A stretch of 64,000 nt of DNA from Neobacillus sp. PS2-9 (GCF_030915525.1 NZ_CP133269.1:4358501-4422500), one strand, 5' to 3'; numbered from the stretch's first letter, positions 15,415 through 23,615 are shown. The notes: generated from the letters alone by a model not told the origin. Numbers and translations: made by a program.

Positions 15415-16483
15415 TCTGATTTGCCTCCTTGACTTTCACTTGGTGCGTTGCGAATCCTGAGAATCTTGAAATACGATATTTTCTACGACATGGAAGACAT
15501 AATTCTGCAAGATTGAAGCCATCCTTCATATCGAATTCCATCTCATTGACTCCCAATACTTGGATCACATCGTTTGATTGTTCAACTGATACAAATTTCT
15601 CTCCGCATACCTTACATTCTTTCATATGTTGTTCTCCATAATGTTCACGGTAGTTTCTTGCAAACACGCTCATTGGACGGAAAGGAATATGAGCAAGCTT
15701 TCCAAATGGCAGGTAGATTAAAGTAACAATGACTGAGAATTGGTGAATGAGTGACATCTGTGGCTGCATCCAGCCATGTAGAAATACGTTTTGGACAGTT
15801 AATAAAAGTCCAGTAATGGAAATAAACAATAATAGATACAGGGGCAAGAAATCATACATAAACTTTTGTTCCGCTCTTGCTTGCATATTTCTCATACGGC
15901 GGTAAAGGGCCATACAAACACCGGCCGTAACCATAATCGCTGCAATATTTAACGCATTATAGGATAACCAGCCGATGATTCCATCTGCCTTAACCTGCAT
16001 AATATTCATTCCGAATAACACAATTGTATAGTAGCCATTGTCTTCCATTGTGAAGTACATCCAGCTAAAGACGAGTGGGAAAGTGACAAGGCAAGCAAGC
16101 ACACAGCCCCAGCCTATTAATATATGTTGTACCCAGCGGTAAATTCCCCGATTGCGAATGAAATCGTAAATCGCTAAGTGGCTTACAGCTGTTTTAGGTG
16201 TGCTTTTTCTAAAAATGAGCTTCAAGCCCTTTTTAATAAAAATTTTAGTTGGTGGTCTTTCGCCCCAAGCAATAAATCGGTAGAAGAAACCGCCGATGAA
16301 TACGATTGTTCCAATCATATATCCATATAGATTTAAGTCGACATGTGTAAACATTCTTGTGCCGATAAAGGTTAAAATCACAAGTCCGACAACCGTTAAA
16401 AACATTGATTTAGCAAAATGTGATGCAAATGCATCATTGACCGAACGTCCTTGATTTTTAGTCGTTGAGATATTCGCTTGCAT
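15401..16483 (-). CDS. NarI-like membrane cytochrome b subunit with CxxC tail
   Basis: A 360-residue membrane protein with about six predicted helices. Histidines placed for haem are His120 in YRWVQHILIGWG, and His247 and His265 in HQFSVIVTLIYLPFGKLAH, the latter matching the H-x17-H 'PF-K-x-x-H' element of NarI/DsrM-type subunits. The C-terminal 80 residues are soluble and carry Cys290-x2-Cys293 and Cys329-x2-Cys332, a likely zinc or iron knuckle not found in ordinary NarI. First gene of the operon, so it probably anchors the catalytic and ferredoxin subunits and handles quinol electrons. GGAGGAACTCC precedes the ATG. Confidence 0.82.
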   Translation of the reverse strand: MQANISTTKNQGRSVNDAFASHFAKSMFLTVVGLVILTFIGTRMFTHVDLNLYGYMIGTIVFIGGFFYRFIAWGERPPTKIFIKKGLKLIFRKSTPKTAVSHLAIYDFIRNRGIYRWVQHILIGWGCVLACLVTFPLVFSWMYFTMEDNGYYTIVLFGMNIMQVKADGIIGWLSYNALNIAAIMVTAGVCMALYRRMRNMQARAEQKFMYDFLPLYLLLFISITGLLLTVQNVFLHGWMQPQMSLIHQFSVIVTLIYLPFGKLAHIPFRPMSVFARNYREHYGEQHMKECKVCGEKFVSVEQSNDVIQVLGVNEMEFDMKDGFNLAELCLPCRRKYRISRFSGFATHQVKVKEANQNAKG

Positions 16484-16505
16484 TTGGAGTTCCTCCTATA
16501 AAAAA

Positions 16506-16555
16506 AATAACACTTCCGTTTTCTTACTCTAATTGTAAGGAAAACAGCAGTGTTA
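16506..16555 (-). terminator. Leader hairpin before the molybdoenzyme operon
   Basis: On the minus strand GATAACACTGCTGTTTTCC pairs through TTAC/GTAA with the arm ending GGAAGTGTTATT, and a run of eight T follows just before the ribosome site. It either ends the upstream protease transcript or acts as an attenuator for the operon. Confidence 0.75.
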
Positions 16556-16561
16556 TCTATA

Positions 16562-16577
16562 TAGGGGAACTCCCCTA
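16562..16577. promoter_or_regulatory. NreC-box-like palindrome
   Basis: TAGGGGAACTCCCCTA is a perfect palindrome with a 4-base centre. The published NreC operator of staphylococci is TAGGG-N4-CCCTA. A second imperfect copy, GGGGGGAAAAAACCCCTA, is at 16582-16599. A possible -10 (TATAGAT on the minus strand, about 16551-16557) lies directly downstream. Confidence 0.65.
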
Positions 16578-16638
16578 TCATGGGGGGAAAAAACCCCTAG
16601 TTATTCAATTTTAGACAAAAGTCTGTCACAAAGAAGCA

Positions 16639-17826
16639 TTATCGCTCTCGAAGAAGATATTTTTTCCTCCAAGAATAAATTAACAAAATCAATCCAATTA
16701 ACATTTGCACTGTGAATAAAGTTGCATCCCAAAAAGGAAGAGATGTCGGCCCTTCCAAGTAGCCTGGCATAACCCTTTTCACGGCAAACAATAATTGTGG
16801 AACATAAAAAACAACATATAAGCTGAGCGTTAGAACTACGCCAATGAAATAAAAAATGGAGTAGGTGAAGATCATCCTTCTTTCCCCTTCGAAAACAACT
16901 TCTTCAGTTTTCTGGGATTTAAGAAAAGGAAACCATCTTTTAATCATCTGTTGGGCATTTTCCATCAGGTTATAACAGCCAGTTACATTTTCAAAGACGT
17001 AGTATAGATCTGTTTTCATGTAAATACAGAATTGGTATACGAGACGAATAAAGGTATCTAATACTATGAGCGACATGATACTCAGGAAAATCCCTGATCC
17101 ATTTGTAAAAATCACCTGACTAACCAAGGCAAAGAAAAGTATAACCATATCAAAACAAAGTCCAGCTAGATATAAAACATTTCTGTCCTTAGAAGGCAGC
17201 TTCCAAACTGCAGACATATCTGTCTCAAGGACCACCAATATTAACCTGTGGCCAAGCTCTAATCTAGTAGGGAGATTATTTGCCCTCATTGCTAGAATAT
17301 GACCGAATTCATGGATAAGCACGGTACAAAATGTCACCACAAGCCACGTTAAGATGTTTAATACCATGTAATTAAAAATGAAGATATCTTTGTAATGCGG
17401 GAAAAGACTTGGATGGGAAACTAATAAAACTATATTTATTATGAATAATCCAACGTAAAAACCTAAAGTCAGCTTATTAAAAAAGAATTCCCCCAATTTA
17501 GGTGAAATCCACTGAAAACCTAAATGTTCCTTTATCTTTTCTGGTAAAGTGACTTTTACTCCATCAATTTCAGCAATGAGTTGAAGCTGTAGCAGCTGTT
17601 CAGCAAAATCGATGAGGTCTACTTCTTCGTTAGGATATTTTTCTTTAAGGTGTTTCTCGATATCCCCTAATGATTCTCTATTATTAATTAATGTTATTGC
17701 ATCAATACAAATCTTTGGCATTTCGTAGTACTCGCCGGAATTAATATCTTCTACTATATAGTGTTTTTTCTCTTCCCTAATTTCAATGGGGACTAATGTA
17801 AGTATTGAACTAAGTGTTACATCCAT
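16639..17826 (-). CDS. M50 metalloprotease with N-terminal RRE (PqqD-like) domain
   Basis: A 395-residue membrane protein. Residues about 20-95 look like a PqqD/RRE peptide-recognition domain (YEMPKICIDAITLINN, SLGDIEKHLKEKYP, EVDLIDFAEQLLQLQLI). Six or so membrane helices follow, with the zinc site His172-Glu173-x2-His176 (VLIHEFGHILAM) and Asp226 in LAGLCFDMV as probable third ligand, the site-2-protease (M50) arrangement. RRE-fused M50 proteins accompany ribosomally made, modified peptides, for example YydH beside YydF. Here a 21-residue peptide gene ends 75 bases upstream on the same strand, separated by a terminator hairpin. The ribosome site (AGGAACGGTG) is modest. Confidence 0.82.
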   Translation of the reverse strand: MDVTLSSILTLVPIEIREEKKHYIVEDINSGEYYEMPKICIDAITLINNRESLGDIEKHLKEKYPNEEVDLIDFAEQLLQLQLIAEIDGVKVTLPEKIKEHLGFQWISPKLGEFFFNKLTLGFYVGLFIINIVLLVSHPSLFPHYKDIFIFNYMVLNILTWLVVTFCTVLIHEFGHILAMRANNLPTRLELGHRLILVVLETDMSAVWKLPSKDRNVLYLAGLCFDMVILFFALVSQVIFTNGSGIFLSIMSLIVLDTFIRLVYQFCIYMKTDLYYVFENVTGCYNLMENAQQMIKRWFPFLKSQKTEEVVFEGERRMIFTYSIFYFIGVVLTLSLYVVFYVPQLLFAVKRVMPGYLEGPTSLPFWDATLFTVQMLIGLILLIYSWRKKYLLRER

Positions 17827-17855
17827 TTAAACACCGTTCCTAACTAGTATTCTAT

Positions 17856-17894
17856 AATAAAAAACAGGATGCTAGATTTGCAAAGCATCCTGTT
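17856..17894 (-). terminator. Terminator between the short peptide and the protease
   Basis: AACAGGATGC (17885-17894 on the complementary reading) pairs with GCATCCTGTT (17860-17869), then TTTTTATT on the minus strand. If leaky, it would give more peptide than protease, as in many precursor-first peptide operons. Confidence 0.85.
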
Positions 17895-17900
17895 AATAAC

Positions 17901-17966
17901 TTATGGTGCCCAAAAACAAATCCAACAACCTGTCACCCTAATCTTTTTTAATTTACGGATTTTCAA
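17901..17966 (-). CDS. 21-residue cationic Trp/Cys-rich peptide, putative precursor or pheromone
   Basis: A 66-base frame on the minus strand: TTG start at 17966, TAA at 17901-17903. Its ribosome site AAGGAGGTGA (17973-17982) is a ten-base perfect match to the 16S anti-Shine-Dalgarno, nine bases from the start. The N-terminal half contains seven Lys/Arg residues and no acids; the C-terminal half is TGCWICFWAP, with a CxxC and two Trp. It begins 27 bases after the HD-GYP stop and is followed by a terminator and the RRE-M50 protease gene. The layout resembles short pheromones processed by M50 enzymes, or a RiPP precursor. A leader peptide for attenuation is the main alternative. Confidence 0.72.
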   Translation of the reverse strand: MKIRKLKKIRVTGCWICFWAP

Positions 17967-17993
17967 AGAAAATCACCTCCTTAAACTAAAATC

Positions 17994-19154
17994 TTACTTG
18001 ACTAATGAAATTTCTTCATTTATCTCTTTAACAGATTTATCATGGAGTTTTTCCCATGATGGATAAGTCTGTTGAAATAAATCCACCAATTCAGGATCAA
18101 ACTGGGTACCCCTACCATCTACTATCCGTTTGTACGCTTCTTCAATGGATAATGCGTATCTATAAGATCGATTGGATGTCATTGCATCAAATGCATCTGC
18201 TACTGCTGCAACTCGGGCAAGAAATGGAATATTCTCACCTTTTAATTGGTCTGGATACCCCTTACCATCCCAACGTTCATGATGTGAGCGAATAACTTCG
18301 ATACTACTATTTAATTGAATAACTTTTGAAACTGCTTCTGCTCCAACATTTGTATGAGATTTAATAATTTCATATTCTTCATTTGTAAGTTTCGTAGGTT
18401 TCATCAAGATTTGATCTGGAATATGAATCTTCCCAATATCATGAAGTAGACAAGCAAATTCAAACGACTTTAACTCTTCTTCCGAATATCTTTCAGTGGC
18501 TCTTGCTAGTTCGAGAGCATAGCTCGCCACACGTTCACTATGGCCCCTTGTATAAGGGTCTTTAAGCTCAAGTGTAGCAATAACTCCCTTTACAATACCA
18601 GTAAGTTGTTGATCATACGATGTTTTTATTGCATTTACATAAGCTTGGAAACGTGATAATAAAACAAATGAAAATACAGATAATGTACAAACTAATAATA
18701 TTCCTACATAAACAATTGGGGGTTTAATAACTAATCCAATAACAACATATTTCAAAAGTAATCCAACTGACGCAACTATCATAAAAGGCTTACTTACAAA
18801 AATAGGAGATAGTAATAGCCAGTAAATTTCTCCTGCACTACCACCTCTATAGTCATTTGCGTGACCACTATAAGTAATAGCTTCGTTAATAAATGTGATG
18901 AAAATATAACTAATAAAATATATATATTTTACATAATTTGATTTTTGCTTTTTAATGAGGTATTTCGCTATTGGGATTAATGCAAACATGATTAAATATA
19001 CCCAGTATACAATTTTCCCTGATGTATTATCTTTTGGAGTGATGATGTTAAACACTAAATCAAAGGATAAAGTAATAATATAAAATAAAATTAAAAACCA
19101 TTTTAACGTCTGAGCTTCTTCATTTCTTATGTTAGGATCTATCAATTTTTTCAT
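17994..19154 (-). CDS. Membrane HD-GYP phosphodiesterase-like protein
   Basis: A 386-residue protein. The N-terminal 200 residues form about six membrane helices, and the C-terminal domain is HD-GYP: CLLHDIGKIHIPD carries the HD pair, and HHERWDGKGYP the GYP motif, with the further metal-binding ADAFDAMTS. Such proteins hydrolyse cyclic di-GMP. ATG 19154 is chosen because GAGAGG lies seven bases upstream. The membrane domain (LSFDLVF, YWVYLIMFALIPIAKY, YVKYIYFISYIF, SPIFVSKPF, LLSRFQAYV) is clearly related to that of the two kinases just upstream, so all three may sense the same signal. Co-transcribed with the 21-residue peptide downstream. Confidence 0.88.
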   Translation of the reverse strand: MKKLIDPNIRNEEAQTLKWFLILFYIITLSFDLVFNIITPKDNTSGKIVYWVYLIMFALIPIAKYLIKKQKSNYVKYIYFISYIFITFINEAITYSGHANDYRGGSAGEIYWLLLSPIFVSKPFMIVASVGLLLKYVVIGLVIKPPIVYVGILLVCTLSVFSFVLLSRFQAYVNAIKTSYDQQLTGIVKGVIATLELKDPYTRGHSERVASYALELARATERYSEEELKSFEFACLLHDIGKIHIPDQILMKPTKLTNEEYEIIKSHTNVGAEAVSKVIQLNSSIEVIRSHHERWDGKGYPDQLKGENIPFLARVAAVADAFDAMTSNRSYRYALSIEEAYKRIVDGRGTQFDPELVDLFQQTYPSWEKLHDKSVKEINEEISLVK

Positions 19155-19347
19155 TAGTAAACCTCTCGTTAGGGTAGTCATAGTTTTAATAGCACAAATC
19201 TACACTAAATATATATACTTTTTGACACTTTCCTACATTATAAAACATTTGTATTCATTTAAATACCAGTAAATCAACAAGATTTATGTATAAAATAGAA
19301 ATATTTCATCAAACGTTGTATAATATTACCAATTTACCTAAATCTCT

Positions 19348-20586
19348 TTACCTATGGATAATAGGTAATATCACTTCCACGGAGGTCCCTTTTTCAGGTT
19401 CACTTTCAATTTTAAGTTTTCCTAAGTGTTCTTTAACAATTTGATTGGTTACCAGCAAGCCTAGCCCCGTTCCATCTTCTTTTGTTGTAAAAAACGGTTC
19501 TCCTAAATTAAGAATGTTTTCATCCTTTATTCCACACCCTTCATCTTGAATAGAAATGTGCATTTTCTGTTTTTCTACAACTTTTACATTTATTTTTATA
19601 CATCCCCCATCAGGCATTGCTTCTATAGCATTTTTGATCAAATTCAAGAATACTTGTTTTAGTTGATTACTATCACAATCAATGGGCGGTAAAGGCCCAG
19701 CCATGATTGTTTCAACTTTAATCCCTTGTCTCTCAGCCTGCTGTTGGGTGATTGATAGTGTATAAGCGATAATTTCCTCAATACTAGCTTTTTCGAATTT
19801 GACTGCTCTAGGTTTACCAATGTACATCAAATCATTAACAATTGAGTTAATCCTATCAATTTCTTGAATCATGATGGGATAGAAATCGTTTGTATTTGGG
19901 TATCTTTCTTGCTGTAGCTGTGTAAATCCTTTTAGGGATGATAGGGGATTACGTATTTCATGACCAATAGCTGCAGCCATTTGTCCAATAACAGCTAACT
20001 TTTCCTTTTTACGTAGTTCTTCGTGAACATTTGTTAAGGATTTTATATACGAGTAAAACCGTATCAGCATAACATAAGCAATTGCAGATAGAATTGAATA
20101 TATTACTATTGAAATGAACACCTGAAAATCATGCAGGATTAATCCTAAGATTAAATATTTCCCAACCATTCCTATTGAAACCGTCCAAAAATATTTTTTG
20201 CTCACAAAAATCGGACAAAATAGAACAAATAAAACCTCTATTAAATGCCCACTGGTATAATGTTTAGGATTACCTACGAAAATGATTAGAGTATTAATAA
20301 AATCTATACCTAAATAGCTAAAGATATAGATATATTTAACTAGATATAGATTTCCTTTTTTAGCAATCCACATCGCTATCGGTAAAAGAATGATTAATAA
20401 AACATAAATCCAATACCCCAATCCTTCTCCAGGACTTCCCATTTTTTCACTTTTTAGAGTTTTAGGTAGTATGTAGTATACTAGAATGTCAAATGAAAGA
20501 TATACAATATAAAATGACCACAAAAATAGCTTTACTGCTTTCCTTTCTTCTAATATTAATTGGGGACTCTTGATGCTCTCTTTCAT
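19348..20586 (-). CDS. Membrane histidine kinase, sporulation-kinase type (copy 1)
   Basis: A 412-residue kinase. About six membrane helices span residues 15-185 (LSFDILVYYILP, YWIYVLLIILLPIAMW, YLVKYIYIFSYLGIDF, CPIFVSKKYF). HisKA follows with His in AAIGHEIRNPLSSLKGFTQLQ, then HATPase with NLIKNAIEAMPDGG, DEGCGIKDE and GTGLGLLVTNQIV. The catalytic core resembles Bacillus KinA-E phosphorelay kinases that feed Spo0F. Start ATG follows GGGAG. The paralogue 200 bases upstream is very similar throughout. A tandem Spo0A-box-like site precedes it at 20691-20707. Confidence 0.9.
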   Translation of the reverse strand: MKESIKSPQLILEERKAVKLFLWSFYIVYLSFDILVYYILPKTLKSEKMGSPGEGLGYWIYVLLIILLPIAMWIAKKGNLYLVKYIYIFSYLGIDFINTLIIFVGNPKHYTSGHLIEVLFVLFCPIFVSKKYFWTVSIGMVGKYLILGLILHDFQVFISIVIYSILSAIAYVMLIRFYSYIKSLTNVHEELRKKEKLAVIGQMAAAIGHEIRNPLSSLKGFTQLQQERYPNTNDFYPIMIQEIDRINSIVNDLMYIGKPRAVKFEKASIEEIIAYTLSITQQQAERQGIKVETIMAGPLPPIDCDSNQLKQVFLNLIKNAIEAMPDGGCIKINVKVVEKQKMHISIQDEGCGIKDENILNLGEPFFTTKEDGTGLGLLVTNQIVKEHLGKLKIESEPEKGTSVEVILPIIHR

Positions 20587-20690
20587 TTTGTTACTCCCTC
20601 GAGTTATAAATATAGTTCAATCATACTTAATCCTATTTTATCATCTTTCCTCCAAATATTTGACAATAAATTCGAAAAACTGCGCTAAAT

Positions 20691-20707
20691 TTCGACATTT
20701 TTCGATT
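20691..20707. promoter_or_regulatory. Spo0A-box-like site before kinase copy 1
   Basis: TTCGACA (20691-20697; TGTCGAA on the minus strand, the exact 0A core) followed by TTTTTCGATTA, a degenerate second box about ten bases away. The same arrangement is upstream of kinase copy 2. Confidence 0.55.
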
Positions 20708-20716
20708 ATATGTAAC

Positions 20717-20747
20717 AAAAGGACCTGCAATCCATTGCAGGTCCTCT
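20717..20747 (-). terminator. Terminator of kinase copy 2
   Basis: AGGACCTGCAA (20720-20730) pairs with TTGCAGGTCCT (20735-20745); TTTTG follows on the minus strand. Confidence 0.85.
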
Positions 20748-20790
20748 TCATATTAATTTTATACGGTAATTAACTTGCTAATTAATATAT

Positions 20791-22026
20791 TTAATTCTGA
20801 TGAATTGGCAATATGATATTCACATTTGTGCCCTGTTTTGGTTCACTTTGTATGTTCAATTCACCTGAATGTTCTTTAATTACTTGATTGGTCACTAATA
20901 ACCCTAACCCTGTCCCGTCCTTTTTCGTTGTGAAAAACGGTTCACCTAGTTTAGGAATGTTCTCATCCTTAATGCCATAACCTTCATCCTGGATGCAGAT
21001 GTACATCTTCTGTTTTTCAACCTTTACTTTTATGTTTATATTACCTCCTTCAGGCATTGCTTCGATAGCATTTTTAATTAAATTTAAGAATACCTGTTTT
21101 AGTTGTTTACTATCACAATCAATCAGAGGTAACGAACTATCTATGATGGTTTCGACTGTAATCCCTTGTCTTTCAACTTGATGCTGGGTGATTGATAGAG
21201 TATACGATATAATTTCCTCAATACTAGCCTTTTCAAAACTGATAGTCCTAGGTTTACTAATATACATTAAATCATTAACAATAGAATTTATCCGGTCAAT
21301 TTCCTGAATCATAATGGGGTAGAAATCATTTGTATTTGGATATTGTTCCTGTTGAAGTTGTGTAAATCCCTTTAGTGATGATAGGGGATTACGTATTTCA
21401 TGCCCGATAGTTGCAGCCATTTGCCCAATAACTGCTAACCTTTCTTTTTGTAGGAGTTCATCGTGAACACTAGTTAAAGATTGGATATATGAATAAAACC
21501 GAACTAAGATAACGTAAGCAATTCCTGTTAATATTGCATAAATAACTGTTGGAACAATTACCTGAATATCCTGTAAAATAACTCCTAGAATTATATACTT
21601 GCTAATCATCCCCAATGTGACGGTCCAAAAATACTTTTTACTTACAAAAACCGGACAAAAAAGAACAAATAAAACCTCCACTATATGTCCACTTGCAAAT
21701 GGTTCTGTACTTCCTAAATAAATTTTTAGTGAATTAATTAAATCTAAACAAACATAACTATAGAAATAGATGTATTTTACTAGATATATGTTGCCCTTTT
21801 TCATAATCCATATAGCAATAGGTAAAATAGCAATAATAAACAAATAAATCCAAAAGCCTAATCCTTCTTCTGGATTCCCAACCTTATTATTTTTTAATGA
21901 GTTTGGGAATAAGTAATAAGTAAAAAGATCAAATGAAAAATAAACAATATAAAATAACCATAAGAATAATCTTACTGCTTTCTTCTCTTCCACAATTAAT
22001 TGGGGGTTCTTGATATAGTCTTTCAT
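20791..22026 (-). CDS. Membrane histidine kinase, sporulation-kinase type (copy 2)
   Basis: A 411-residue paralogue of the preceding kinase, collinear over its whole length: same membrane domain (FSFDLFTYYLFP, FWIYLFIIAILPIAIW, YLVKYIYFYSYVCLDL, CPVFVSKKYF), same HisKA (ATIGHEIRNPLSSLKGFTQLQ) and HATPase (NLIKNAIEAMPEGG, GTGLGLLVTNQVI). The extracytoplasmic loops and the helices differ most, so ligand specificity may have diverged. Start ATG follows AAGGGAG. The promoter-side 0A-like site is also duplicated, so gene and control region were copied together. Confidence 0.9.
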   Translation of the reverse strand: MKDYIKNPQLIVEEKKAVRLFLWLFYIVYFSFDLFTYYLFPNSLKNNKVGNPEEGLGFWIYLFIIAILPIAIWIMKKGNIYLVKYIYFYSYVCLDLINSLKIYLGSTEPFASGHIVEVLFVLFCPVFVSKKYFWTVTLGMISKYIILGVILQDIQVIVPTVIYAILTGIAYVILVRFYSYIQSLTSVHDELLQKERLAVIGQMAATIGHEIRNPLSSLKGFTQLQQEQYPNTNDFYPIMIQEIDRINSIVNDLMYISKPRTISFEKASIEEIISYTLSITQHQVERQGITVETIIDSSLPLIDCDSKQLKQVFLNLIKNAIEAMPEGGNINIKVKVEKQKMYICIQDEGYGIKDENIPKLGEPFFTTKKDGTGLGLLVTNQVIKEHSGELNIQSEPKQGTNVNIILPIHQN

Positions 22027-22128
22027 TGTGCGACTCCCTTAAATTCTATATATTTCTTTTAAACTTAATTTTATTCTATCATCATCCCCCAAATTATTTT
22101 AGGATTAATCTAATAAGAATCACTGAAA

Positions 22129-22145
22129 TTCGACATTTTTCGATT
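22129..22145. promoter_or_regulatory. Spo0A-box-like site before kinase copy 2
   Basis: TTCGACATTTTTCGATTAA, the same tandem arrangement as at 20691. TTCGACA is an exact 0A core; the second box is degenerate. Confidence 0.55.
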
Positions 22146-22152
22146 AAATACC

Positions 22153-22180
22153 ACAAAAAAACCTGCAAACAATTGCAGGC
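22153..22180 (-). terminator. Terminator of the APC permease gene
   Basis: CCTGCAA (22162-22168) pairs with TTGCAGG (22173-22179), followed on the minus strand by TTTTTTTGTGG. Confidence 0.8.
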
Positions 22181-22199
22181 CCTTGTCTTTTTATAACAA

Positions 22200-23615
22200 T
22201 TAACTTACTTTTCTCATTTGGTTACTAGAGATGTTCAAGGTTGAGTGCCGACGCCCGTATCCAAAGTATACAAACAATCCGATTACGAGCCAAATGCCAA
22301 AGCTGATCCAAGATACTGCTGGTAGCTGAAGTGCTAAGTATCCACAGAAAACGAATGCAAGAATCGGAATATATGGAACAAATGGTACACGGAATCCCGT
22401 TTTTGGTGCTTGCTTATTTTTACGAAGATATAAAATCCCAATTGATACCGTCATAAAGGCAAATAATGTACCCATATTAACCAACTCTGCCAGTCTTCCT
22501 AACGGCACTAAACCAGCAAAGAAAGAAACTAATAGACAAGTGATCCATGAATTAACAGTAGGTGCTTGCTTCTTTTTATCTACCTTTGAGAAAACCTTTG
22601 GCAATAATCCATCACGGCTGATGGCATAAAATAAACGTGATTGCCCATAAAGCATAACAAGTAATACAGTAGTAATCCCTGCAATGGCTCCAAGAGAAAT
22701 AAAGCCAGCCACCCAATCTTGATGGATATAGTTAAGTGCAAATGAAACCGGGTTTTTCACGTCAAGGAGTTGGTAAGGCACAATTCCAGTTAAAATCGCA
22801 GAAACAATAATATAAAGAACAGTACACACAAGCAGGGAAGCGATAATTCCAATGGGCATATTTTTCTGTGGATTTTTTACTTCCTCCGCTGCCGTAGATA
22901 CCGCATCAAAGCCAATATAGGCAAAGAATACTGTTGCCGCACCCGTGGTTACACCGGAAAAACCAAACGGCATAAATGGAGTCCAGTTTCCTGGCTTCAC
23001 ATACCATGCACCCACACCAATAAATAAAAGCACAACCGCTAGCTTAATAATTACCATAATCGTGTTAAAACGAGCTGATTTTTTTACACCTTGTGTTAAA
23101 AGTAGAGTAATAACAAAAACAATAATAATAGCTGGAACATCAATAAACGTCCCGTTTGCTGGATCGTAAGCACTGGTTAAGGCTTTGGGGAAATGAATTC
23201 CGAAACCTGCAAGCAGTCCTTGAAAATAACCGGACCAGCCACTGGCAACTGCGGATGAAGCGAGTCCATATTCGAGAATTAAATCCCACCCTAAAATCCA
23301 AGCAATGAGTTCTCCAAAGGTAGCATAACTATACGTATACGCACTCCCTGATACAGGAACAGTTGAAGCGAATTCTGCATAACAAAGTGCAGCAAATACA
23401 CATGCCAATCCGGATAATATGAAGGAAAGGATTAATGCAGGCCCCGCATGTTCAGCAGCCGCGACTCCTGTTAGAACAAAGATTCCCGTACCAATAATTG
23501 CTCCAATACCTAGCATAGATAAATCAAAGGCTCCTAATTCCTTTTTTAAGGTCACATCTTTTTGACCTGCTTCTTGAATAAGAGCCTGAATCGACTTCTT
23601 TCTAAATAAATTCAT
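22200..23615 (-). CDS. APC-family amino acid permease (YfnA/CAT type)
   Basis: A 471-residue permease with about twelve to fourteen membrane helices. The family core LSMLGIGAIIGTGIFVLTG (near 32-50) is the substrate- and cation-binding first helix, followed by GPALILSFILSGLACVFAALCYAEFAS. Length and the C-terminal block (PFVPYIPILAFVFCGYLALQLP) fit the cationic amino acid transporter subgroup represented by YfnA in Bacillus. Likely substrates are cationic, branched or aromatic amino acids, not determinable here. Single-gene unit with its own promoter (23680-23708) and terminator. Confidence 0.9.
   Translation of the reverse strand: MNLFRKKSIQALIQEAGQKDVTLKKELGAFDLSMLGIGAIIGTGIFVLTGVAAAEHAGPALILSFILSGLACVFAALCYAEFASTVPVSGSAYTYSYATFGELIAWILGWDLILEYGLASSAVASGWSGYFQGLLAGFGIHFPKALTSAYDPANGTFIDVPAIIIVFVITLLLTQGVKKSARFNTIMVIIKLAVVLLFIGVGAWYVKPGNWTPFMPFGFSGVTTGAATVFFAYIGFDAVSTAAEEVKNPQKNMPIGIIASLLVCTVLYIIVSAILTGIVPYQLLDVKNPVSFALNYIHQDWVAGFISLGAIAGITTVLLVMLYGQSRLFYAISRDGLLPKVFSKVDKKKQAPTVNSWITCLLVSFFAGLVPLGRLAELVNMGTLFAFMTVSIGILYLRKNKQAPKTGFRVPFVPYIPILAFVFCGYLALQLPAVSWISFGIWLVIGLFVYFGYGRRHSTLNISSNQMRKVS

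Noticed and set aside
17901..17966. AgrD-type autoinducing peptide
   Set aside because: No AgrB-like cysteine protease nearby; the neighbour is an M50 zinc enzyme, and the kinases are not AgrC-like.
17856..17982. Trp/Cys attenuation leader peptide controlling the protease
   Set aside because: Not excluded, but no alternative antiterminator arm is visible, the terminator starts within seven bases of the peptide stop, and ribosome-coupled attenuation is uncommon in Bacillaceae. Kept as the main alternative to a functional peptide.
20640..20665. A second short peptide gene upstream of kinase copy 1
   Set aside because: The GGAGGAAAG there is followed by ATG ATA AAA TAG, only three codons, and the pattern is not kept before copy 2.
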